Source of the DNA: Alphaproteobacteria bacterium
GTDB lineage: Bacteria; Pseudomonadota; Alphaproteobacteria; Reyranellales; Reyranellaceae
Direction of reading: 5' to 3'
DNA length: 64,000 bases
Assembly: GCA_019635875.1 (NCBI GenBank)
Contig: JAHBYP010000001.1
Coordinates: 310,001 to 374,000, forward strand
Part shown: in pieces, positions 23,996 through 30,731 of the stretch
Layout of the letters: every line of letters starts with the position of its first letter
Position numbering within the stretch: position 1 is the stretch's first letter
Notes under the pieces: model-generated
Databases searched by the model: none
Told to the model about the DNA's origin: nothing
What the model saw: only the letters and a program-made list of their open reading frames with translations
Position numbers and translations under genes: made by a program

Positions 23996-24517
23996 CTACA
24001 TCCCCAGCTTGGGCGGACGGAAGCAGTAGACGTGCCCGTACTGCTCGCTGAAGCAGAGATGGGCTTCGATGTCGTCGGTCTTGTAGGTGACGATCTTCTC
24101 GTCGGGAATCTGCACCCACATACGCTGCTTGGCGACGAAGGCCCACCAGCTCCCCCGCTCGAACTTGGCGCGGGTCGTGGCGCAGTCGCCCGTCCACACG
24201 CCGTCCACCATCTTGTGGCCGTTGCAGCAAGACGAGTTGGGCTTGCCGGGCTGCCGCCACTTCTCGTAGATGTCTTCCTGGGCGAGCACGCGGTCGCTGA
24301 CCGCCATCGTGAGCAGCGTGGCGATGGCCGCGAGCACGATGTACCAGGGCGAGCGCACCGTGATCGGATTCACGATCGCGTCCGCCTTCGCGAGGCGATC
24401 AATGCCCAGCTCGCGACACGGCTTGCTGCAGTAGAGGATGCCGTTGTGCGGCATCCCCGTACCATGAACTTCGTGACGGCAGTATGCGCAGCGCGTGATG
24501 CGCTTCTTGATACGCAT
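23996..24517 (-). CDS. Zinc-finger protein with membrane anchor and exported domain
   Basis: 173 residues from ATG 24,517 (GGAG seven bases upstream). N-terminal C4 finger (CAYCRHEVHG ... CSKPC, residues 10-35), one membrane segment at about 57-80 (WYIVLAAIATLLTMAVSDRV), then a Cys-rich extracytoplasmic domain (SSCCNGHKMVDGVWTGDC, GSWWAFVAKQRMWVQIP, AHLCFSEQYGHVYCF). The latter looks like a secreted domain known in alphaproteobacteria. The combination of a DNA-type finger and an exported domain in one short protein is unusual. Confidence 0.6.
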   Translation of the reverse strand: MRIKKRITRCAYCRHEVHGTGMPHNGILYCSKPCRELGIDRLAKADAIVNPITVRSPWYIVLAAIATLLTMAVSDRVLAQEDIYEKWRQPGKPNSSCCNGHKMVDGVWTGDCATTRAKFERGSWWAFVAKQRMWVQIPDEKIVTYKTDDIEAHLCFSEQYGHVYCFRPPKLGM

Positions 24518-24530
24518 CGCAAGTCTCCAT

Positions 24531-24565
24531 GTGAAAGGACGGAATTGTCCTTTCACATTGTCCCA
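24531..24565 (-). promoter_or_regulatory. Extended -10 promoter with a 10-bp dyad
   Basis: Minus strand TGGGACAAT (24,565-24,557) followed by GTGAAAGGAC (24,531-24,540 in + orientation) and GTCCTTTCAC (24,547-24,556), a perfect inverted repeat with a 6-base centre. The expected start of transcription is about 24,550, inside the dyad. It precedes the gene at 24,517. Confidence 0.55.
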
Positions 24566-24608
24566 TGCGAGCACGGCTACCCTTCTGCGGCGCACCTGTT
24601 GATGGGGA

Positions 24609-24854
24609 TTAGTCACGGTTGTGATCGAGGCCGTCGCCGATGCCGTCGCGCTCGCCGGTCTCAAGGACGTACTCCCACTCGCGATCACAGGTGGGGCACT
24701 CGATGATGACGGTGTCGGGCCAGCTCCCGAAGAGGCCGGGCGCTTGCAGACCAACGGATGCGAGGCCGCACTGAAAGCCGCTGCCGCAGCACGCGCAGAA
24801 GCCCAGCACGCTGTCGTCGTCCTCGGAGATGATGACGCTCGGTTCGTAGCTCAT
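24609..24854 (-). CDS. Small zinc-ribbon-like phage protein
   Basis: 81 residues; FCACCGSGFQC and a second CPTC pair form a four-Cys ribbon. ATGA overlap with the preceding gene at 24,851. No function known. Confidence 0.6.
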   Translation of the reverse strand: MSYEPSVIISEDDDSVLGFCACCGSGFQCGLASVGLQAPGLFGSWPDTVIIECPTCDREWEYVLETGERDGIGDGLDHNRD

Positions 24855-25096
24855 GAGTCCTCCATGAGAATGTCGCGGACGATGTAGAGGGTGAGGGCGC
24901 CGGCGGGCTTCTCTTGAAAAACGAATTGGTAGCCCGCAAAGGTGAAGGTGCCGTAGGTCTGCCCCGGCGTGATGCGGCGGGCGAGAAAGTAGAGCGCACG
25001 GCCGCGCACGCTCGGCTCCAGTGGCTCCAGGGACACGTCGAAGTAGACGGTGGTGCCGTTGAACCAGTGGAGCTTGCTCTGCGACATGGCGACCAT
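24851..25096 (-). CDS. Small phage protein, function unknown
   Basis: 81 residues, or 78 from the ATG at 25,087. A beta-rich central part (YFDVSLEPLEPSVRGRALYF, FTFAGYQFVF) suggests a small globular fold. The first ATG lies in the second arm of a 10-bp dyad (GACCATTTTG ... CAAAATGGTC, about 25,092-25,121) with a 10-base loop, again placing a start codon in a stem. Confidence 0.55.
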   Translation of the reverse strand: MVAMSQSKLHWFNGTTVYFDVSLEPLEPSVRGRALYFLARRITPGQTYGTFTFAGYQFVFQEKPAGALTLYIVRDILMEDS

Positions 25097-25160
25097 TTTG
25101 CTGGCGTCAACAAAATGGTCGAGGCTGTTACTTCCTCACGCCTCCTCGCCTCCAAAAGAA

Positions 25161-25181
25161 TCGCCGCCATGAAGGCGGCGA
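25161..25181 (-). terminator. Intrinsic terminator after the primase
   Basis: TCGCCGCC (25,161-25,168), loop ATGAA, GGCGGCGA (25,174-25,181); on the minus strand the stem is followed by TTCTTTT. The gap between it and the primase stop (25,182-25,349) shows no complete gene. Confidence 0.75.
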
Positions 25182-25349
25182 GTTCACCCCACACTCAGCC
25201 TTACAGGGCTGTGGCATCGCGGGTGGCGCGAAGTAGCTATCCACGGTGGTCGAGGATCGCGAGCTGCGTGGCTCGGTCTCTTAATTCAAGCGCGTTGGAT
25301 TTAGCGCTGTGCCAATTCAAACGCACCGGCGCTAGCTGCTCAGGCTGCG

Positions 25350-25994
25350 TCAGCCGTTGTTGACGGCCAGCCGGAGAAACTGGCGCACCGCATCGTCGGC
25401 CTTCTTGGGCGAGATGCGCTCGTCCAGATTCGGCGGAAACTTGAGCAGCGGGGCCATGTCAGCGTCGGTCGCGATACCGAGGTAGCCGCAGAGCGTGCCG
25501 TCCGGGAGCCGCAGGGGGATCGCGAGCCGGCCCCGCATCATGCCCTTCACCGCCACGCCCATGCCGATCGCCTGGCACGCCGTCTCCGAGAGCTGCAACG
25601 CCTCGATCACGGGATGCGCGGTCGTCAGATGGTCGAGCGGCTGCAAACCGTCGGTTGGTGGCGCGTCGGACTCGGACGTGATACGGGAAGAGCCCTTCCG
25701 CGCCGCGGTAGAGACCCTTCCTTCTAGGAAGTGTTCCGAGAGCTGCTCTGCCGCCTGGCGCTGGCCGCACTCTTGGACATGCGCGACGAAGCTGATTACG
25801 TCGCCGCCCTTGCGAGCTGCGTGGCAGTAGAAGCCCTTCGATGGTGTGACGACGAGCGCCCTGTCTCCGCCTTTGCGACACACCGGGCATGGGGATCTGT
25901 ACTGCTCCCCTTCGCGCTTCATGATGAGCTTGAGGAAGCTGATCGCCTCCTCGAACGAGACACCGGCCTTCACGGCCGCGAAGTCGATAGCCAT
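25350..25994 (-). CDS. CHC2-type primase fragment/phage primase-like protein
   Basis: 214 residues. N-terminal CHC2 zinc domain (CPVCRKGGD ... FYCHAARKGGDVISFVA, residues about 38-72), followed by the beginning of a DnaG-type RNA polymerase domain (GRLAIPLRLPDGTLCGYLG). No TOPRIM acidic motifs can be seen, so it is shorter than a standard primase. It could act with a host protein or only bind DNA. GGAGG five bases before the ATG; its own promoter dyad lies at 25,995-26,022. Confidence 0.75.
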   Translation of the reverse strand: MAIDFAAVKAGVSFEEAISFLKLIMKREGEQYRSPCPVCRKGGDRALVVTPSKGFYCHAARKGGDVISFVAHVQECGQRQAAEQLSEHFLEGRVSTAARKGSSRITSESDAPPTDGLQPLDHLTTAHPVIEALQLSETACQAIGMGVAVKGMMRGRLAIPLRLPDGTLCGYLGIATDADMAPLLKFPPNLDERISPKKADDAVRQFLRLAVNNG

Positions 25995-26035
25995 GGCAGG
26001 CCTCCGTGTGAAAGTGCCTGCCCCTCATTGTACCG
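25995..26035 (-). promoter_or_regulatory. Primase promoter with dyad
   Basis: Minus strand GGTACAAT (-10 TACAAT at 26,032-26,027) then GGCAGGC (26,022-26,016) and GCCTGCC (26,001-25,995), a 7-bp dyad whose 14-base loop contains ACTTTCACACGGAG and overlaps the ribosome site. The expected transcription start (about 26,020) is in the first arm. It faces the + strand promoter at 26,045. Confidence 0.55.
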
Positions 26036-26044
26036 CGTGCTGCA

Positions 26045-26053
26045 TGGTATCCT
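26045..26053 (+). promoter_or_regulatory. Extended -10 promoter for the tRNA-like transcript
   Basis: TGGTATCCT (26,045-26,053), an extended -10 box about 11 bases before the start of the helix at 26,064. No -35 at proper distance. Divergent from the primase promoter only 13 bases away, so a shared regulator could act on both. Confidence 0.45.
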
Positions 26054-26063
26054 GTGCGTAGGC

Positions 26064-26162
26064 ATCGAGTGTGGATGGGGGAGTGCGATTGGAAGCACAC
26101 GCGGTAAGGCGCCCATGAACCCGCGAAGTGGAGGTTCGAGTCCTCCCCCACCCGCACTCGAT
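26064..26162 (+). ncRNA. tRNA-like element with enlarged anticodon loop
   Basis: Cloverleaf: acceptor GGATGGG (26,073-26,079) with CCCACCC (26,147-26,153; one A-C mismatch), D arm GTGC (26,083-26,086)/GCAC (26,095-26,098), anticodon stem CGCGG (26,100-26,104)/CCGCG (26,121-26,125) and T arm GGAGG/CCTCC around TTCGAGT. The anticodon loop has 16 bases (26,105-26,120) instead of 7, and includes GGCGCC and CCATGAA. The flanks ATCGAGTG (26,064-26,071) and CACTCGAT (26,155-26,162) extend the acceptor helix by 8 more pairs. No CCA is encoded. It precedes the small gene at 26,187. Confidence 0.65.
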
Positions 26163-26186
26163 CAACGCTGCGGGAGGAGGATATGA

Positions 26187-26396
26187 ATGGCGAAATCCAA
26201 CCAGCCCGCCGCGAAGTTCCGCGTCGGCTACGTGACGGCAACCGTGTGGCTCAATGATCGCCACTACAACACGGTGCTGACCAAGGCGTACCGCGACGGC
26301 GACGAGTGGAAGGACACCGACCAGCTCGGGCACGGCGACATCTGCAACGCCATCAAGTGCCTGGAGAGGGCCGAGGAGTTCATCGCTTCGCAGTAG
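26187..26396 (+). CDS. Small phage protein
   Basis: 69 residues, MAKSNQPAAKFRVGYVTATVW..., with a C-terminal acidic helix (NAIKCLERAEEFIASQ). GGAGGAGG lies seven bases before the ATG, chosen over an ATG four bases earlier in another frame. Similar small proteins occur in rhizobial phages, function unknown. It is co-transcribed with the tRNA-like element and ends before the terminator at 26,416. Confidence 0.65.
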   Translation: MAKSNQPAAKFRVGYVTATVWLNDRHYNTVLTKAYRDGDEWKDTDQLGHGDICNAIKCLERAEEFIASQ

Positions 26397-26415
26397 GCGT
26401 AGTGGCGTAGAGTAA

Positions 26416-26445
26416 AGGGCGGTCGCTTGACCGCCCTCGCGTTTT
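26416..26445 (+). terminator. Intrinsic terminator, likely bidirectional
   Basis: AGGGCGGTC (26,416-26,424), GCTT, GACCGCCCT (26,429-26,437), then CGCGTTTTC. Minus strand is followed by TTTACT, so it could also end the zinc-knuckle gene at 26,445. Confidence 0.75.
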
Positions 26446-26612
26446 CACTCTTGGGGTTTTGTCGGGCAAGAGCGCGTCGCATGATCCGCGCTGCCGCAGC
26501 GACTACACACACGCGGCTTGCTCTCCTTCTTGCCGCCGCCCACTACCTCACGAATCTCGTCGTCAATCTCCTCCCGCTTGGCGATGAGCGCTTTCAGTTT
26601 CTCGATGTCCAT
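26445..26612 (-). CDS. CCHC zinc-knuckle protein
   Basis: 55 residues from ATG 26,612, set by AAAGGAGG six bases upstream. N-terminal charged helix (MDIEKLKALIAKREEIDDEI), a basic linker, and a C-terminal CSRCGSADHATRSCP, an exact C-X2-C-X4-H-X4-C knuckle like those of retroviral nucleocapsids and some nucleic-acid-binding proteins. It overlaps the end of the replication-relaxation gene and is therefore co-expressed with it. Single-strand DNA or RNA binding is inference. Confidence 0.7.
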   Translation of the reverse strand: MDIEKLKALIAKREEIDDEIREVVGGGKKESKPRVCSRCGSADHATRSCPTKPQE

Positions 26613-27594
26613 TCGCTGCCTCCTTTGCTCCACCTAGATAAAACGGCGCCATTCCGGCACGCTGAAATGGCTCGGTGAATACGTGCCCGGTAGCTGGTGC
26701 CTGGCCGCCGTACGTCGTCAGCGTGGGGAAGACTTTGAACAGAAAGAAGCGGCGGAGTGCAGGCTTGTCTTTCGTCTCCTCGGTCAGCAACCGCATCGCT
26801 GATTCCATGCGTGAGATCGTCGGGAAGAAGAACGGCACATAGAGCGTGGGAAGACCCCACCGCGCCTGATACACGCTGTTCTCGATCACGTAGCGATAGC
26901 CCATGATCTTCTTGCGGATCGAGGAGCGCCTATAGTCCTCGGGATTGAGCGGCTCGGTCGCGCAGTCAGCCTCGTACCCGGGCGCGAAGAAATACCCTTC
27001 GGGGGTCTTCAATCCGAACGGCTCGCCATCCGCGGAGAGCATGAGGTCCTGTGTTTTCAGATCCTTCCCGTCGCGTACGGTGAGCCTGTACGGGAGCTGC
27101 ATCGGCACCGGGCTCTCAAGCGTGCTCTGGGGAAACGGACCGGACGCCATGATCTCGGGCCAGGTGATCAGCTTCACATCTGGGCGCTCCCGCACGCCCA
27201 GTTCGATCGAGTGCATGATGCGGTTGACCAGCACCTCGTGCTCGAAATTGGCATGGTGGGTCTTCTCGTACTTCGGCAGGCCTTTGACGCGGAGAAGATC
27301 GGCGCCGGCGCGGTCGAGCTCATAGATCATGTGGGTGTAGTTGGCGTCGGCGTTTTGGCGCTGCTGCATCGGCCGGTTGATCAGGCAGTTCGGCTCATCC
27401 CACATGTCGTCGAGCAGCTTGCGCACGCTGTCCTTATGCCCGCCCACCCACGCATGGATGTCATTTGAGGGGGCGTAGCGGCGCCGATGGAGGAGCTTCA
27501 AAATCTCGAGAAGCCGCGGCGTCTCTCTGAGCTTATGGGCATTGCGCTTTGGGGTGCGCGACCAGCGGGAGTTTTTCTTGGTGGGAGCATCCAT
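26563..27594 (-). CDS. Replication-relaxation family protein
   Basis: 343 residues. Basic N-terminus, then a winged-helix region (RLLEILKLLHRRRYAPSNDIH ... HKDSVRKLLDDMWDE), a YELDRAGADLL segment and a helical/beta C-terminal part with VKLITWPEIMAS, FAPGYEADCATEPLN. This is the layout of Replic_Relax proteins, which initiate replication or nick plasmid-like elements in mobile elements; the catalytic residues are not established. It is the only candidate here to start phage DNA replication. It follows the ATPase gene and precedes the zinc-knuckle gene. Confidence 0.7.
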   Translation of the reverse strand: MDAPTKKNSRWSRTPKRNAHKLRETPRLLEILKLLHRRRYAPSNDIHAWVGGHKDSVRKLLDDMWDEPNCLINRPMQQRQNADANYTHMIYELDRAGADLLRVKGLPKYEKTHHANFEHEVLVNRIMHSIELGVRERPDVKLITWPEIMASGPFPQSTLESPVPMQLPYRLTVRDGKDLKTQDLMLSADGEPFGLKTPEGYFFAPGYEADCATEPLNPEDYRRSSIRKKIMGYRYVIENSVYQARWGLPTLYVPFFFPTISRMESAMRLLTEETKDKPALRRFFLFKVFPTLTTYGGQAPATGHVFTEPFQRAGMAPFYLGGAKEAANGHRETESAHRQAGGD

Positions 27595-27677
27595 GCTCGC
27601 AGAGTGCTAATGGCTAATCGCGCCGCAAGGGCTACACCTCCTCATGAGTAGCGCTGCGGCAATACCGTCCAATCATA

Positions 27678-29816
27678 TCACCCCCATTCCTTTGGTAGCT
27701 CGCCATCCTCTGGCTGGGGAGTAGCCGCCGGCTTCGGGGCAACGGGCGGAGGTGCAGGCTCCGTGGCCTCTGGCGGTGCGCCGGCTTGGGGAGGCGGAGC
27801 GCTCTCACGTTCGGGGGAAATGTCGGGAACGGGCGCTGCCGGCTCCGGCTCCTTCGCTGGCGCAACGGGCGCAGGTATGGCGGGCGCTACCGTGTGCGTG
27901 ACGCGCGCATGGTTGCGCTGCAAGAGCTGCTGATGTTCCTCGAAAGACATCTGCGGCTCTCGACCGAGCGCGCCAAAGGGGATCGTGAGGCTGATCGCGG
28001 TAGGCGTGTGGTTGCGCACGAAAGCCGCAAACTGCCCCCACGCCGGACGATCGCCCGGTGCTTGGGTCTGCGCCTGGATGAACTCTGGTGTCGTTTCCAT
28101 CTCTCGACCGAGCCAGCGCCGATCTGCGAAGCCGAGACGCGCGGCAAACTTCACCGACGTGCTCGACGCGATAGCTGACTTGAGCTTCTCCGGCGCTTGC
28201 TCAAGGTGCTGGAAGGCGATCACCACGCCCAAACGAAATTGGCGAACGCGGGTGAGGAGCGATTCAAAAGTCTGGTCGAAGTAGGGAGCCGCCTCGTCCA
28301 CAATCAGGTACGACTCGCGGCGCAGATTCGGGGAGATGGTGGAGCGCTCGAACGCCGCGGCGAGAGCGCGGGCGATGATGTAGCGGCCGAAGAGCACGTA
28401 GCTGTCCTGGAGCAAGTGCTCGTTCGTGTTTACCAACACGATTGCGCCGCGCTGCATGTCCTCAAACAGGTCAAGGGCGTTGCTGCTCGCGGTGAACATC
28501 CGGCGAAAGGCAGGCACGCCCACGACGTTGTGAATACGCCGGGCGATGGAGAGGCGCGTACCGACAAGGTTCTGAGCGAAGAAGTGGTGTGCGAAGAAGT
28601 CGATGGTGTCCTCGCCCATCGCCTCGATAGCTGGCTTGAAAGTCGAGTCTTTGTACCCGCCTCGCGGGTTCTCTTCGAGCAAGCGGCGGAGGTCGTTTAC
28701 CGTCGAACCGGGGATAGAGAGTATCACTCGTACCGCATAGGCAAAGGCCGTGCCCATCTGCGCGGTCAGGTCGTACTCGCTGGAAGCGAAGACGTAGCGG
28801 AAGAGAGACACGATCTCGCTTTGAAGGTTCTCACGCTCATCGGCCGTGTAGCGTTCAAAGCGCGGCGTGAACACGTCGAACATGTTGAGCGACGGTGCGT
28901 GCGCGGGGTCGATGATGACAATGCGATCACGTAGCCGCTCATTGAAGAGCGCGAGCTTCTGGAGGCGGCCGGTCATCTGTCCCGTCGAATCGAGGATGAT
29001 CATGCCGGGCGGGTCGTCGCGCTTGAGATCATTCAAGATCATCGCTTCAAGGAGCTGCGTCTTGCCGGCTCCCGAGCCTGCGACGATTGCGGTGTGCTCT
29101 AAGCGGCGGTGTACGGGGATCTCGAAAGGCACTTGGGTTTGGTAGAACGAAGCCCAGGGCGTGCCCCCGAGATAGTGTTTGACTAGCTCCATGCCGAATA
29201 GCCGCGAGTCGAATGGCTGCTTGAGGCGGCGGATGTCTCTCACGCTGTCGTCTGCGTGAAGTCCGTTGGCGGTTTTGAGATTGCGTTCAAGGTTTTTGTA
29301 GGTGTACGGGAAAAGGGGTGTCTCGATGTTGTCATTCACGAGCGTCGTGAAGGTCTCACTGTAGGAAATCTGCGCGAGCGCTCTGCCCGTTGGTAGAGCT
29401 TCGATGAGCGGGATGGTGCCGACGCCGGACTCGGGAAGGTTGGCGGCACGAAGAGACTGGAAGAAATCGAGGACGGTCTTAACCGAGAAGCGGATGAAAG
29501 CATCGATGCGAGCTTGAGAAAGCTCTTGGTGCATATTGATCTCAGGGTCGTCCACATAGTGCTCGGGGAATATCGGGAGGTGGATGAGGTTTTCCCCGCC
29601 AAGCTCTCGGAGGCACTCGTCGAGCGCATCCACCACGTCCACATTCAGGCCATGCGCTCCGAGATGCTCCACGGCCGATTTGATTACCGAGAAATGGAAA
29701 TTGTCGATCTGCTCCATCGTGCGGAGCGGGTAGTTTTCCCACAAGCGCACAAGGTTGGCGCGGCGAGCACGCGGATCAAAGGCAGGGCCGTACGGGATGA
29801 AGTCACGTGGCGGCAT
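27678..29816 (-). CDS. VirD4/TraG-like (type IV coupling) DNA-translocating ATPase
   Basis: 712 residues. Walker A AGSGAGKT (residues 246-253), Walker B ESYLIVDEAAPYF (501-513), preceded by MIILDSTG (272-279) and followed by VVIAFQHLEQAPEKL (531-545), an arrangement of the HerA/TraG/VirD4 superfamily. The first 240 residues form an N-terminal helical domain without obvious membrane segments; residues about 640-712 are a Pro/Ala-rich tail. Such ATPases pump or recruit DNA in conjugation. No other type IV secretion genes are nearby. TAATG overlap with the TPR gene. Confidence 0.75.
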   Translation of the reverse strand: MPPRDFIPYGPAFDPRARRANLVRLWENYPLRTMEQIDNFHFSVIKSAVEHLGAHGLNVDVVDALDECLRELGGENLIHLPIFPEHYVDDPEINMHQELSQARIDAFIRFSVKTVLDFFQSLRAANLPESGVGTIPLIEALPTGRALAQISYSETFTTLVNDNIETPLFPYTYKNLERNLKTANGLHADDSVRDIRRLKQPFDSRLFGMELVKHYLGGTPWASFYQTQVPFEIPVHRRLEHTAIVAGSGAGKTQLLEAMILNDLKRDDPPGMIILDSTGQMTGRLQKLALFNERLRDRIVIIDPAHAPSLNMFDVFTPRFERYTADERENLQSEIVSLFRYVFASSEYDLTAQMGTAFAYAVRVILSIPGSTVNDLRRLLEENPRGGYKDSTFKPAIEAMGEDTIDFFAHHFFAQNLVGTRLSIARRIHNVVGVPAFRRMFTASSNALDLFEDMQRGAIVLVNTNEHLLQDSYVLFGRYIIARALAAAFERSTISPNLRRESYLIVDEAAPYFDQTFESLLTRVRQFRLGVVIAFQHLEQAPEKLKSAIASSTSVKFAARLGFADRRWLGREMETTPEFIQAQTQAPGDRPAWGQFAAFVRNHTPTAISLTIPFGALGREPQMSFEEHQQLLQRNHARVTHTVAPAIPAPVAPAKEPEPAAPVPDISPERESAPPPQAGAPPEATEPAPPPVAPKPAATPQPEDGELPKEWG

Positions 29817-30352
29817 TAGAAGATACCGAGAAATTTCTTGCGCGGCTTGGGCATCTTGGATTCAGCGAGCCACTGATTGAGCAAGAGATCGTCAGGGAAG
29901 AGTTCGAGCGCGTCGGTGAGGGTTTTCGCGTACGCCTTCTTGTCTCCCAGGTAGTCGTAGGCCATCACAAGCCGTTGGTAGACATGAACATCATTTGGGC
30001 GGTAGCGCATCAGCTTGAGCACTGTTTCAAGGTTTGCCTCGGCGTAACCTCGTGACTCCTTCCCGTACTCCTGGCGGAAAATGTAGTTGTAGGTGTGTAC
30101 CTCAGCTTCGGCTTCGAGGATTTCAGCAAAGAGGTAGTCAGCGGTGACGGTAGTGCCGTCGGGGGCGATGATGCTTGCTGTGGCGTCTGACTGCCGCGCT
30201 TCGTTGGCGGTGTTCGCGGCAAGGGAAAGCTGAGTCGTCACGTAATCATCCGGGGTGACGACGATACGCTCTCTCTGGTAGGCCGCGTGAAACTCACGCG
30301 CGGTTTTCAAAGCCTCCCATGCGACGCGCAGTTGGTTGGCCGGACTGGTCAT
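29816..30352 (-). CDS. TPR-repeat protein of the ATPase operon
   Basis: 178 residues from the ATG at 30,352. N-terminal helices, a central EAEAEVHTYNYIFRQEYG segment and TPR-like repeats from about 105 (VLKLMRYRPNDVHVYQRLV, YLGDKKAYAKTLTDALELF). It reads into the ATPase gene with overlapping stop and start, so the two products are probably made together and may interact. Function unknown. Confidence 0.65.
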   Translation of the reverse strand: MTSPANQLRVAWEALKTAREFHAAYQRERIVVTPDDYVTTQLSLAANTANEARQSDATASIIAPDGTTVTADYLFAEILEAEAEVHTYNYIFRQEYGKESRGYAEANLETVLKLMRYRPNDVHVYQRLVMAYDYLGDKKAYAKTLTDALELFPDDLLLNQWLAESKMPKPRKKFLGIF

Positions 30353-30438
30353 AGCCTCCCCCATTTTTCTTGAGGGCAAGAGGCGCCGCCTTGCAAAGCG
30401 AGCGCCTCCGCCCTTTTCAGGAAGTCGTTTGTGACGCC

Positions 30439-30612
30439 TTACGCAGAGACAGAGAGCGAGCGGATGTAGGTGTCGATCTCGTCGCTTCGATAGTAGACCC
30501 GGATGCCCTGCTTCACGCGTTGCGGGAAGCCAGGGGTGCCGACCCTCCTATCGATAGTGGCGCGACTGATACCCAGCAGCCAACACGCTTCCTTCTTTGG
30601 TACAAGCCTCAT
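30439..30612 (-). CDS. AlpA-like helix-turn-helix protein, possible excisionase
   Basis: 57 residues from ATG 30,612 (GAAGGA nine bases upstream): MRLVPKKEACWLLGISRATI followed by the recognition helix and a beta wing (FPQRVKQGIRVYYRSDEIDTYI). This is the AlpA/Xis (MerR-like DNA-binding) fold, normally a regulator of prophage integrase or excision. It lies next to the integrase, which fits a recombination directionality factor. Two tandem dyads precede its start. Confidence 0.8.
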   Translation of the reverse strand: MRLVPKKEACWLLGISRATIDRRVGTPGFPQRVKQGIRVYYRSDEIDTYIRSLSVSA

Positions 30613-30620
30613 CGCCGTGA

Positions 30621-30650
30621 TCCTTCTTGAGAAGGAGTCGCCAGCGACTC
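30621..30650. promoter_or_regulatory. Two overlapping 16-bp palindromes upstream of the AlpA-like gene
   Basis: TCCTTCT-TG-AGAAGGA (30,621-30,636) and GAGTCGC-CA-GCGACTC (30,635-30,650), each 7+2+7 bases, sharing two bases. Such tandem dyads at the start of a regulator gene could be autoregulatory operators or Xis sites. Confidence 0.55.
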
Positions 30651-30731
30651 GTTGAGGGACAAGCTCAATGAGCACGAAAAGATTGAGGGGATTCGGATTT
30701 CTCCGCAATCCCCCCGATTACTCGGACCTAC

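Noticed and set aside
25240..25349. Open minus-strand frame past the primase ending ILDHRG
   Set aside because: Looks protein-like, but no start codon connects it; could be a gene remnant, evidence too weak.
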